Positions 28,114 to 34,995 of a stretch of DNA of 64,000 nucleotides are shown in pieces. Position 1 is the stretch's first letter; each line of letters begins with the position of its first letter. A program made the position numbers and the translations under genes. The notes under the pieces were generated by a model, which was given only the letters and a program-made list of their open reading frames with translations, was not told the origin of the DNA and searched no databases. Source of the stretch: Austwickia sp. (GTDB taxonomy: Bacteria > Actinomycetota > Actinomycetes > Actinomycetales > Dermatophilaceae); assembly GCA_016699675.1 (NCBI GenBank), contig CP064985.1:1550001-1614000 (forward strand), written 5' to 3'.

Positions 28114-28169
28114 CAATTTCGTACAGACTAGTACGGACCTTGATCTGCAAGACGCGTGATCACTCGAAC
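28114..28169. repeat. 56-bp inverted repeat, right copy (tetR / methyltransferase promoter region)
   Basis: Reverse-complement partner of 27397-27452. Read on the minus strand it holds CGTACTAGTCTGTACG, with dyad symmetry around it. It sits 41 nt upstream of the tetR start and 121 nt upstream of the methyltransferase start, the place expected for a TetR operator. Confidence 0.88.
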
Positions 28170-28290
28170 GAGGTCAGTAGCAACAAGCGAAACTGACGAG
28201 CGTGACGACCGGGGAGGAGCGGTACTCTGCTCGCGGTCTGCGTGTTCCCGGCGGCGTGTCAGTGGGCCCAGATACGATGGGATGGTGCTG

Positions 28291-29766
28291 ATGGCGGACC
28301 TCCTGGATGTCGCCGAGGTCGAGCGAGTTGCCGCCCTCGGTGGGCTCGATGCGCGCACGCAGAGCGAGCTTGGTCAGTTCTTCACGCCTGCAGCTGCGGC
28401 TCAGCTCATCGCTTCGATGCCCCGCTTACCCGAGGCGGGAACTCTGCGTGTGCTTGACCCTGGCGCGGGCTCAGGCGTGCTTGCCGCAGCACTCGTCAGC
28501 CGCGCGCTATCGGAGCGACCGGGCCTGTCGATTGAGATCGTTGCGGTTGAGCGCGACCCCGCTGTGTTGCCGAGTCTTCGGGCCACGCTCTCTGCGTGCG
28601 AGCACGCTGGCGGTGGCCGAGTCCACGCCGAGGCTGTCGAAGCGGACTTCATTCTCGACTCCGTCGGCTTGGGTGCGTCACTCAGCCTTGATGGCCAGTT
28701 CGATCTCGTGATCGAGAACCCTCCATACGGGAAGCTGGCGGTGTCCAGCGCACATCGCACGGCCATGCGTGCTGCCGGAGTCGATGCGCCCAACCTGTAT
28801 GCGGCGTTCCTTTCTCTGTCCGTCGCGGCACTCAGGGCAGGCGGGCAGGTCGTCGCGATCACCCCCCGCTCCTTCTTCAACGGCCCATACTTCGGCGCAT
28901 TCCGTGCCCACTTGCTCGACTCAATCGCGCTCGACCGAGTGCACGTCTTCGATTCCCGCTCGACAGTCTTCGCAGATACCGGGGTCCTCCAGGAAAACGT
29001 GGTCTTCGCCGGAACACGAGGTGCGACGCCTGGGGTCGTCGAAATTTCGGTCAGCCGCAGCCATACCGATGACATCTCGTCCCGTGCCGTTGCCTACGAA
29101 GAGGTCGTCTTCCCCAACGACCCCCACCGATTCATCCGGCTGGCGACCAATGCCGACGACACGGCTGTCGCCGACGTGGTGCTCTCCCAGCCGTGCTCGC
29201 TGACCGATCTTGGTGTTCAAGTCTCCACTGGTCGGGTGGTGGACTTCCGGTCGCGTCATGCTCTGAGCGCCGTCGAACAGCCGGACGCCGTGCCATTGGT
29301 CTATCCCGGCAATCTCCGGGACGGCAGCGTGCTCTGGCCACGAGAGATTCGTAAGCCCCAGTGGTTCCGACCCAGTGATGACAAGGACCGCGGAATGCTC
29401 CTGCCAGAGGGCTGGTACGCGGTCGTCAAGCGTTTCAGCGCGAAGGAAGAGCGCCGTCGGATCGTTGCTTCGGTCTGGTCTCCCGTGGATAACCCCGGCG
29501 AGGTGGCGTTCGAGAACCACCTCAACGTTTTCCATGTCGGAGGCCACGGCTTGGACAAGGACCTCGCCAAGGGCATCGCCATGTGGCTCAACTCCTCCGT
29601 CATCGACAAGTTCTTCCGAACTTTCTCCGGTCACACCCAGGTCAACGCCACCGACCTACGAACCTTGCGGTTCCCCACAGCAGCCGCACTGCGCGACCTG
29701 GGCCGCAACGGTGCCGCGTCCCAGGTCGAAGTGGACTTCTTGGTCATGGAGTTGATCGCCGCGTGA
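28291..29766 (+). CDS. N6-adenine DNA methyltransferase, BsuBI/PstI type
   Basis: 491 aa. Modification enzyme of a type II system; the neighbouring endonuclease family predicts CTGCAG specificity. QFFTP near residues 29-33; SAM-binding motif I VLDPGAGSG at 54-62; catalytic NPPY at 143-146; the rest is an Eco57I-like target-recognition region. Base composition is clearly lower in GC than the core genes. Start uncertain: ATG at 28291 or 28282; a TACGAT at 28273-28278 could be a -10 element giving a very short leader. The stop overlaps the endonuclease GTG as GTGA. BsuBI and PstI methylases are of similar length. Confidence 0.92.
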   Translation: MADLLDVAEVERVAALGGLDARTQSELGQFFTPAAAAQLIASMPRLPEAGTLRVLDPGAGSGVLAAALVSRALSERPGLSIEIVAVERDPAVLPSLRATLSACEHAGGGRVHAEAVEADFILDSVGLGASLSLDGQFDLVIENPPYGKLAVSSAHRTAMRAAGVDAPNLYAAFLSLSVAALRAGGQVVAITPRSFFNGPYFGAFRAHLLDSIALDRVHVFDSRSTVFADTGVLQENVVFAGTRGATPGVVEISVSRSHTDDISSRAVAYEEVVFPNDPHRFIRLATNADDTAVADVVLSQPCSLTDLGVQVSTGRVVDFRSRHALSAVEQPDAVPLVYPGNLRDGSVLWPREIRKPQWFRPSDDKDRGMLLPEGWYAVVKRFSAKEERRRIVASVWSPVDNPGEVAFENHLNVFHVGGHGLDKDLAKGIAMWLNSSVIDKFFRTFSGHTQVNATDLRTLRFPTAAALRDLGRNGAASQVEVDFLVMELIAA

Positions 29767-30722
29767 GCGAGTTGAGCGAGACCGCCTATGAGCGAGTGGA
29801 AGATGCGCGGGTAGTCCTCGAAACGCTCGGCATGGACGCGGAGCGCAGTAACGAACGATCGGCGCTTGTGCTCCTGGCGCTTCTGCGCCTCGCGCCATCC
29901 GAGTCTTGGGCCGAGGCCGCGAACCCGATGCTCGGCACGCGGGCGATCATGGACTTCATCCGTGACGAGTACGGCAAAGACTACGCACCGAACACTCGCG
30001 AGACGGTCCGTCGGTTCACGCTCCATCAGTTCGTGGAGGCACAGCTCGTAGTGCAGAACTCCGATGAGCCGCAACGCCCAGTCAACTCCCCAAAGTGGAA
30101 CTACCAGGTCACCGCTGAGGCGTTGGAAGTCCTGCGTGCATACGGCACCGACTACTGGCAGTTGGCCGTCGACCAGTACCTCGCGGAGCTGCCAGGGCTC
30201 AAGGCCCGCTACGCGGCTGCGCGCGAGATGGATCGCATCCCGTTGACCCTTCCCGACGGGTCGACCTTCACCCTGACCCCCGGCGGCCAAAACGTGCTTC
30301 TCAAGTCAATGGTCGAAGACTTCTGCCCCCGCTTCACCCCAGGTGGGCAGGTGCTCTACATCGGCGACGCCGGCGACAAGTGGGCGCTCTTCGAACGCGA
30401 AGCCCTGGCGGCGCTCAACGTGAAGGTCAATGAGCATGGCAAGATGCCGGACCTCGTCATCTACCTTCCAGACCGCAACTGGTTGGTGCTCTTGGAAGCA
30501 GCAAGCTCCCACGGCCCGGTGGACTCCAAGCGACAAGCCGAACTCACCGACCTGTTCGCCGAGTCAACGGCAGGTCTCGTCTACGTGTCGTGCTTCCCTG
30601 ACCGGGCGGAGTTCCGCAAGTACGTCGACAAGATCGCCTGGGAGTCCGAAGTCTGGTGCGCCGACCACCCGACCCACATGATCCACTACAACGGCGAACG
30701 CTTCCTCGGGCCATACGCCTGA
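29763..30722 (+). CDS. Type II restriction endonuclease, BsuBI/PstI family
   Basis: 319 aa, like BsuBI and PstI (316-326). The N-terminal part (about residues 1-170) is helical and winged-helix-like; the C-terminal catalytic domain carries the family signature LYIGDAGDKWALFERE (198-213), EHGKMPDLVIY (224-234) and LLEAASSHGPVDSKRQ (243-258), then IAWESEVWCADHPTHMIHYNG and FLGPY at the end. Known family members cut CTGCAG. GTG start overlaps the methyltransferase stop by 4 bp, coupling production of the two. Low-GC codon use as in its neighbours. Confidence 0.93.
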   Translation: MSELSETAYERVEDARVVLETLGMDAERSNERSALVLLALLRLAPSESWAEAANPMLGTRAIMDFIRDEYGKDYAPNTRETVRRFTLHQFVEAQLVVQNSDEPQRPVNSPKWNYQVTAEALEVLRAYGTDYWQLAVDQYLAELPGLKARYAAAREMDRIPLTLPDGSTFTLTPGGQNVLLKSMVEDFCPRFTPGGQVLYIGDAGDKWALFEREALAALNVKVNEHGKMPDLVIYLPDRNWLVLLEAASSHGPVDSKRQAELTDLFAESTAGLVYVSCFPDRAEFRKYVDKIAWESEVWCADHPTHMIHYNGERFLGPYA

Positions 30723-30740
30723 GCATCGAACGAGGAAACA

Positions 30741-32639
30741 GTGACAAACCCCGATACCAGCTTCACCGCCAGCTCTGTCCGACTACAGACCCTCCTTGAG
30801 AATGCGAGAGAGGGGCGACTCCAGCTGCCTGACTTTCAGCGCAGCTGGGTGTGGGATGAAGAGCGTATCCGGGGCCTGATTGCTTCCATTTCTCGAGGGT
30901 TCCCAGTTGGTGCCGTCATGACCCTGCGTACAGGCGGTGCAGTGGACTTCAAGCCACGGCCGTTGGAGGGAGCACCCGCGGCTGCGGCTGATGAGACTCC
31001 CGACTCCCTCTTGCTTGACGGCCAGCAACGTCTCACATCCCTGTACCAAGTACTGGTGCGCAAGCAGGTCGTGGCGACCTTGACTCCGAGGCGCCAGCGG
31101 GTAAGAAGGTGGTTCTATCTCGACATTGAGAAATGCCTGGACGAGGCCGGGGATCGTGATGAGGCCGTTGTCATCCTTCCCGAGAGCCGACGGGTGACGT
31201 CAGAATTCGGGCGGGTAGTCGAACTCGATCTCTCCACGCGCGAGTTGGAGTTCGAGAACATGATGTTCCCACTGACCTCGGTCCTCGACTACGCCGACTG
31301 GCAAACGGCGTTCGTAATGCAATACAGCGGGACTGCGGACTTCCAAACTCGGTTCCAGCGACTGAACGAGTTCCATGAACGGGTAATCAAGAACTTCACG
31401 GCGTACCTCGTGCCGCAGATTGAACTTTCAGCGTCCACAAGCAAAGAAGCGGTCTGTGTCGTTTTCGAGAAGGTGAATACTGGCGGTAAGGCGCTCGACG
31501 CCTTCGAACTCATCACCGCTATGTATGCAGCCGATGGCTACGAATTGCGAAAGGACTGGTTTGGCACAGAAGAGGGCGAAGGGCGGCATGGCAGACTGCG
31601 CGCAGCAATGCAGCTGCCATCAGCGGCAGAAGGCGTGCTCTCCGGGGTCGGGAACACCGACTTCCTACAAGCGATCTCGTTGTTTCACACACGAGACTTG
31701 CGTGAATCCGCGAAGGCGGAGGGCAAGGTGGGCAGAGAGCTACCTCAAGTCTCCGCGACCAGGCAGGTCCTGCTCAATCTCCCGTTGGACGCGTACAAGC
31801 AGTACCAGCACCGCGTCGAAGAGGGCTTCCTCTCAGCCGCCAAGTTCCTGATCCAGCTCGACATCTACCGCGTGAAGGACTTGCCCTACCAGAGCCAAGT
31901 TGTCCCACTTGCTGCGATTCTCGCCGAACTTGGTCGCGATGCTGACTCACCGGCAGCTATCGAGAAGATTCGTCGGTGGTATTGGAATGGCGTTTTCGGT
32001 GAGCTATACGGCTCGTCCACTGAGACGCGAATCGCGAAGGACTTCATCGAGGTTGTGGACTGGGTGCGCGGTGGCTCCGAGCCCTCGACAGTGCGCGACG
32101 CAACGGTGCGAGCTGATCGTCTGGATACGATGCGCATGAGACTCTCTGCCGCCTATAAGGGAGTGAACGCACTGCTCATGAACCGCGGGGCAGAGGACTT
32201 TCGTTCGGGACAGACATTCAGCCACACGATTTTCTTTGATGAGAACGTGGACATCCACCACATCTTCCCGCAGGACTGGTGCAAGAAGACGGGCATCTCG
32301 AAGCAGGTCTACGACTCGATCATCAACAAGACCCCACTTACGGCCCGGACCAATCGGATTATCGGAGGCGTCGCACCGAGCGAGTACCTCGCGCGTATCG
32401 AAGGCGACGGTGCTGAGCCCGAGGAAGTCAATAGCAGACTGCGGAGTCACCTCGTAGACCCGGCTCTGCTGCGCACCGACGACTTCGAGTCGGCGTTCCG
32501 AAAGCGCCGTAATGAGCTTGTGGCTCTGATCGAGAAGGCAATTGGAAAGCCTGTAATCATCACAGAACCTCCGGAAGCCGATGGGGACTTCGATGAGGAT
32601 CCCACTGAAATCGAGGACCTCGGCTCCGACGCCTTGTGA
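30741..32639 (+). CDS. DUF262 protein with C-terminal HNH-like domain
   Basis: 632 aa. The DUF262 (ParB-like NTPase) domain shows LQLPDFQRSWVWDEERI at residues 27-43 and DGQQRLTSL at 93-101, with VFEKVNTGGKALDAFELI near 240. The C-terminus has a HNH-type motif DIHHIFPQDW near 504-513 and TNRIIGG near 537. This architecture is shared by GmrSD/BrxU-type modification-dependent nucleases and SspE-like effectors. GTG start 18 nt after the endonuclease stop, with GAGGAAACA upstream: same transcription unit. It may add a second restriction activity or act on modified phage DNA; not proven. Confidence 0.88.
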   Translation: MTNPDTSFTASSVRLQTLLENAREGRLQLPDFQRSWVWDEERIRGLIASISRGFPVGAVMTLRTGGAVDFKPRPLEGAPAAAADETPDSLLLDGQQRLTSLYQVLVRKQVVATLTPRRQRVRRWFYLDIEKCLDEAGDRDEAVVILPESRRVTSEFGRVVELDLSTRELEFENMMFPLTSVLDYADWQTAFVMQYSGTADFQTRFQRLNEFHERVIKNFTAYLVPQIELSASTSKEAVCVVFEKVNTGGKALDAFELITAMYAADGYELRKDWFGTEEGEGRHGRLRAAMQLPSAAEGVLSGVGNTDFLQAISLFHTRDLRESAKAEGKVGRELPQVSATRQVLLNLPLDAYKQYQHRVEEGFLSAAKFLIQLDIYRVKDLPYQSQVVPLAAILAELGRDADSPAAIEKIRRWYWNGVFGELYGSSTETRIAKDFIEVVDWVRGGSEPSTVRDATVRADRLDTMRMRLSAAYKGVNALLMNRGAEDFRSGQTFSHTIFFDENVDIHHIFPQDWCKKTGISKQVYDSIINKTPLTARTNRIIGGVAPSEYLARIEGDGAEPEEVNSRLRSHLVDPALLRTDDFESAFRKRRNELVALIEKAIGKPVIITEPPEADGDFDEDPTEIEDLGSDAL

Positions 32640-32660
32640 GAAGTCATCCCGCTCGACCGG

Positions 32661-32933
32661 CTAATGCTCACGAATCCTGGCCCACACCGTGCCACGGTGG
32701 ATGCCGAACTGCCTCGCCAGCGCGTTCACGCTGACGCCGCTCGCTCGGGCTGTTCGCATAGCGTCCACTTCGCTGTCCGTGAGGCGTGTTCGAGGTCGTC
32801 TACTTGGTTCCGCCGCCGCGCCAATCAGCGGGTCGTCCGACTCTCCGACAGGGGCGGGATCCTCGCAAATGCCTAGATTCCACGCGGAAACTAGCCGCTC
32901 AACCCGTGGTCGCCTGTTCCCGTAGTGCTCCAT
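32661..32933 (-). CDS. Small HTH protein, recombinase-like C-terminus
   Basis: 90 aa, convergent with the DUF262 gene. Residues about 48-90 form a resolvase-type HTH: RRPRTRLTDSEVDAMR..ASGVSVNALARQFGIHRGTVWARI. The first 45 residues have no recognisable domain and there is no catalytic resolvase domain. It could be a stand-alone regulator or the remnant of a resolvase/invertase. No convincing ribosome site before the ATG at 32933. Confidence 0.55.
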   Translation of the reverse strand: MEHYGNRRPRVERLVSAWNLGICEDPAPVGESDDPLIGAAAEPSRRPRTRLTDSEVDAMRTARASGVSVNALARQFGIHRGTVWARIREH

Positions 32934-32944
32934 TGCGCCCACAG

Positions 32945-32983
32945 CTGAGCTGGGGGTCGCCCGAAGGGCGGCCCCCAGCTCAG
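32945..32983. terminator. Strong hairpin at the end of the defence module
   Basis: Arms of 18 nt (CTGAGCTGGGGGTCGCCC and GGGCGGCCCCCAGCTCAG, one G-T pair) around loop GAA. GTTTCGG follows on the plus strand. Probably a rho-independent-like or bidirectional terminator. It also lies just upstream of the small HTH gene. Confidence 0.5.
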
Positions 32984-32996
32984 GTTTCGGATGGGT

Positions 32997-33065
32997 GACT
33001 CGAACCCTTCAGCTGGGCTCCCGCTGCGAGCGAAGCGAGCAGGAGGGGATCGAGTCCCTCAGCTC
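32997..33065. repeat. Repeat element copy 1
   Basis: 69 bp starting GACTCGAACCC and ending GGGGATCGAGTCC-CTCAGCTC, with AGCGAAGCGAGCAG in the middle. Ends are inverted relative to each other (GACTCGA/TCGAGTC). Shares order and most sequence with 33523-33597. The GGGTTCGAGTC core (complement) resembles a tRNA T-arm. Confidence 0.6.
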
Positions 33066-33196
33066 TTCTGCCGGGTGATGTCACGCCGAGTGTGCCAGGC
33101 GGGACGCTGCGGTGTATGGGTAGCCCCGATGTGCCGGACGGGCGAGCGTCAATAGCGTTTTCGCGAAGCCCCCGTCCGGACACGAGGAGTACGTGC

Positions 33197-33478
33197 ATGT
33201 CCCCCCTTCTTAGGGCCGCCGCAGTGGCCACCGCAGCTTTCCCGGCGTTCAGCGCCTCCATCACCGCGCACGCCGCGTAAGTGCTTCCGGACATCCCAGT
33301 GCGTGCAGCCGGTGCCGCCGTCAACGTCAACCCTGACCTGGCAACGGACTACGGTCCGACCCGGACCTTGCAGAGCACCACGTGCGACACGGGCCAATCC
33401 GTTGTCCAGTCGAGCATCACGTCAGTGAGTGTCGGCTATGAGCCCATGAGACTGCTGCACACGCAGGTGAGGCGTTGA
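33197..33478 (+). pseudogene. Small secreted ORF interrupted by a stop
   Basis: ATG at 33197 follows GAGGAG with a 7-nt spacer, an excellent start. It encodes a signal-peptide-like SPLLRAAAVATAAFPAFSAS..AHA, then TAA at 33278-33280. The same frame continues without shift for 65 more codons (LPDIPVRAAGAAVNVNPDLATDYGP...) to a TGA at 33476-33478. Either a nonsense mutation in a ~93-aa secreted protein or a bare 27-aa peptide. Family unknown. Confidence 0.45.
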
Positions 33479-33522
33479 GTCAAGCCGCCTGCGGGTACGT
33501 CCCACCTCAATGTGGGTGCTGC

Positions 33523-33597
33523 GACTCGAGCCCCTTGGCTGGGCACGTCGGCCCGTCGCGCAGCGAAGCGAGCAGTGGGGATCGAGTCCGCGAGCTC
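33523..33597. repeat. Repeat element copy 2
   Basis: 75 bp, GACTCGAGCCCC...GCTGGGC...CAGCGAAGCGAGCAG..GGGGATCGAGTCC..GAGCTC, similar to 32997-33065 with a ~6-bp length difference. It ends 7 bp before the stop of the VOC pseudogene and is used here as the right limit of the island. Confidence 0.6.
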
Positions 33598-33603
33598 CGC
33601 GGG

Positions 33604-33988
33604 TTAGCTTTCCGTAGCCTCGTCGGCGGGCGTGGTGAGCACGCAGAACTCGTTGCCCTCCGGGTCGGCGAGGACCGCCCAGCCGGACTCCGGCGTCCGG
33701 CGGTCGTCTACCATCGTGGCGCCCAGCTCGAGGAGGCGATCGACCTCCTCGTCCCGCGTACGGTCCTTCGGACGCAGGCACATGTGCATCCGGTTCTTCA
33801 CGGTCTTGGGCTCGGGCACCTTGAGGAACAACAGCCAGCGGCCGGCCGGACCCTTTAAGGCCGTCTCCTCGGTCGCCTGCCGCGCAGTCGGGGTCGGCGG
33901 TGAAGTCGTCGAGGACCTGATTCCACCAGATCATTTGGGCGTACGGGTCGGCAGCGTCGATGCAGAAGTTCGCCGTCTGGGACGTCAT
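33604..33988 (-). pseudogene. VOC/glyoxalase-like gene with one frameshift
   Basis: Start frame at 33988: TSQTANFCIDAADPYAQMIWWNQVLDDFTADPD, a typical beginning of the small actinobacterial glyoxalase-like family. Near 33880 the frame must shift by one to continue as TEETALKGPAGRWLLFLKVPEPKTVKNRMHM and on to DPEGNEFCVL at the end. Both halves align in order to a normal ~125-aa protein. A single indel explains the break. Confidence 0.75.
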
Positions 33989-34052
33989 GGGCCCCACTGT
34001 GACACCGTCCCCAGCGCGCGTCGACAGGGATAGATGACGAGACCGGCCGCCC

Positions 34053-34080
34053 TTGACGTATGCGCCATGACGCATATTAG
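34053..34080 (+). promoter_or_regulatory. arsR-metallothionein promoter with operator palindrome
   Basis: TTGACG (34053-34058), 16-nt spacer, TATTAG (34075-34080). The palindrome TATGCG-CCATGA-CGCATA (34059-34076) fills the spacer, so a bound repressor would block RNA polymerase. Expected transcription start near 34087 is only a few bases before the arsR ATG, suggesting a leaderless or nearly leaderless mRNA; no ribosome site is seen. Confidence 0.65.
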
Positions 34081-34089
34081 AATTGATGC

Positions 34090-34443
34090 ATGAGTTCTGG
34101 AGCGCCCGGGATCCACCCGGATTGGCTCGCCGCGAGCGGGCTGTTCCAGTGCCTGTCAGCACCCCTTCGGATCGGCATCATCGCGTTGCTGGCCGAGCGG
34201 CCGCACACCGTCTCCGACCTCGTCGCCGCGCTGGATGCGCCGCAACCGCTGATCTCCCAGCACCTGCGGGTGCTGCGCGAGTCGTGCCTCGTGGACGGCG
34301 TACGGACCGGTCGCGTCACGACGTACGCCCTGATGGACGAGCACGTCGCCCACATCGTCCGCGACGGTATCGCCCACGCGGCGGAACACGACCCGCACGT
34401 TCCGAGAACCGAGCACAGCAAACCTCGAAAGGATCCGTCATGA
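34090..34443 (+). CDS. ArsR/SmtB-family metalloregulator
   Basis: 117 aa. Winged-helix repressor: LFQCLSAPLRIGIIALLAERPHTVSDLVAALDAPQPLISQHLRVLRESCLV spans the HTH at about residues 18-68, followed by the wing GVRTGRVTTYAL. It ends in a His-containing tail (HIVRDGIAHAAEHDPHV..EH). Possible metal ligands include C20, C66 and the C-terminal His residues; the alpha5-type H..H pattern suggests zinc or cadmium sensing, but this is inference. The stop overlaps the start of the Cys/His-rich gene as ATGA, and the operator lies just upstream, so autoregulation is likely. Confidence 0.9.
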   Translation: MSSGAPGIHPDWLAASGLFQCLSAPLRIGIIALLAERPHTVSDLVAALDAPQPLISQHLRVLRESCLVDGVRTGRVTTYALMDEHVAHIVRDGIAHAAEHDPHVPRTEHSKPRKDPS

Positions 34444-34754
34444 GCCACACCCAGGCTGAGCCGCACGCCGATCACACCCACGGGCCCGACTGCGGGCACG
34501 AGTCGGTCGTGCACCACGACCACGTCGACTACCTGCACGACGGGCACGCGCACAAGGTGCACGGCGACCACGTCGACGAGTGCGACCAGTGCCGGTGTCC
34601 CGACTGCGGCGACCTCTGCGCCACCTGCACCTGCGCGAACTGCACCTGCCCGACGTGCGACCACAACACCTGCCAGTGCGCGAACTGCAGCGACTCCTGC
34701 GCGAACTGCACGTGCAGCGACTGCAGCTGCCCGACCTGTCAGCACGCCGCCTGA
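34440..34754 (+). CDS. Metallothionein-like Cys/His-rich protein
   Basis: 104 aa with 20 Cys and 15 His. Residues 1-47 are His/Asp-rich (HGPDCGHE, HHDHVDYLHDGHAH, HGDHVDE), 13 of the His residues falling here; this part resembles small His-rich actinobacterial proteins. Residues 48-104 hold 19 Cys in repeated CxC and CxxC units (CANC three times, CTC, CPTC, CSC) with hardly any hydrophobic residues, a metallothionein pattern. It is larger than SmtA or MymT (about 55 aa). Coupled to arsR by a 4-bp overlap. Likely cytosolic buffering of zinc, cadmium or copper(I); metal not determined. Confidence 0.85.
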   Translation: MSHTQAEPHADHTHGPDCGHESVVHHDHVDYLHDGHAHKVHGDHVDECDQCRCPDCGDLCATCTCANCTCPTCDHNTCQCANCSDSCANCTCSDCSCPTCQHAA

Positions 34755-34765
34755 GCCCGAACGCG

Positions 34766-34802
34766 ACGACGGGGTCCGCCTCCCCTCGGCGAACCCCGTC
34801 GT
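34766..34802 (+). terminator. Terminator of the arsR-metallothionein operon
   Basis: Stem ACGACGGGGTCCGCC / GGCGAACCCCGTCGT with one bulge pair and loop TCCCCTC, 12 nt after the stop codon. Confidence 0.7.
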
Positions 34803-34995
34803 GCGGATGCTCCACTCTCGATCCATCGTTGTGGATGACACTGCGGCATCAGTCGGATCGTTCCCCCGACGCCCGGCCCGCCGCGTCGCAGAGGACATCG
34901 CCGCCACCGAGCCCGGCGTTACGCCAGAACCCCGGCTTTCTCGAGAAATGCCCGCATCGTCGCTTTCCCGCGGGGTTCCCGACGCGACCGCGTCC

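Larger units (their letters stand above)
22724..33597. mobile_element. Putative integrative island with restriction-modification cargo
   Basis: The stretch from tRNA-Ala to the second repeat element near 33.6 kb differs from its surroundings: lower GC in the methyltransferase, endonuclease and DUF262 genes, a tRNA-proximal large serine integrase, an inserted IS21-family element, a tetR gene between inverted repeats, a defence module, and decayed ORFs and repeats at the right end. No long exact copy of the tRNA-Ala 3' end was found at the right side, so the right boundary is a judgement. The integrase is disrupted, so the island is probably immobile now. Confidence 0.6.

Noticed and set aside
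29484..29492. CGTGGATAA as a DnaA box
   Set aside because: Single one-mismatch match inside methyltransferase coding sequence; expected by chance.
32661..32933. Small HTH gene as antitoxin of a toxin-antitoxin pair with the DUF262 gene
   Set aside because: Convergent orientation, not co-transcribed, and its HTH resembles resolvase C-termini rather than Xre or AbrB antitoxins.
32997..33065. Possible tRNA gene because of GACTCGAACCC / TCGAGTCC
   Set aside because: Only a T-arm-like piece; no acceptor, D-arm or anticodon stem can be folded around it.
22724..33597. Exact direct repeat of the tRNA-Ala 3' end at the island's right end
   Set aside because: Searched by eye from 32.6 to 34.1 kb; only an 11-nt T-arm-like match was found, so attR is not claimed.
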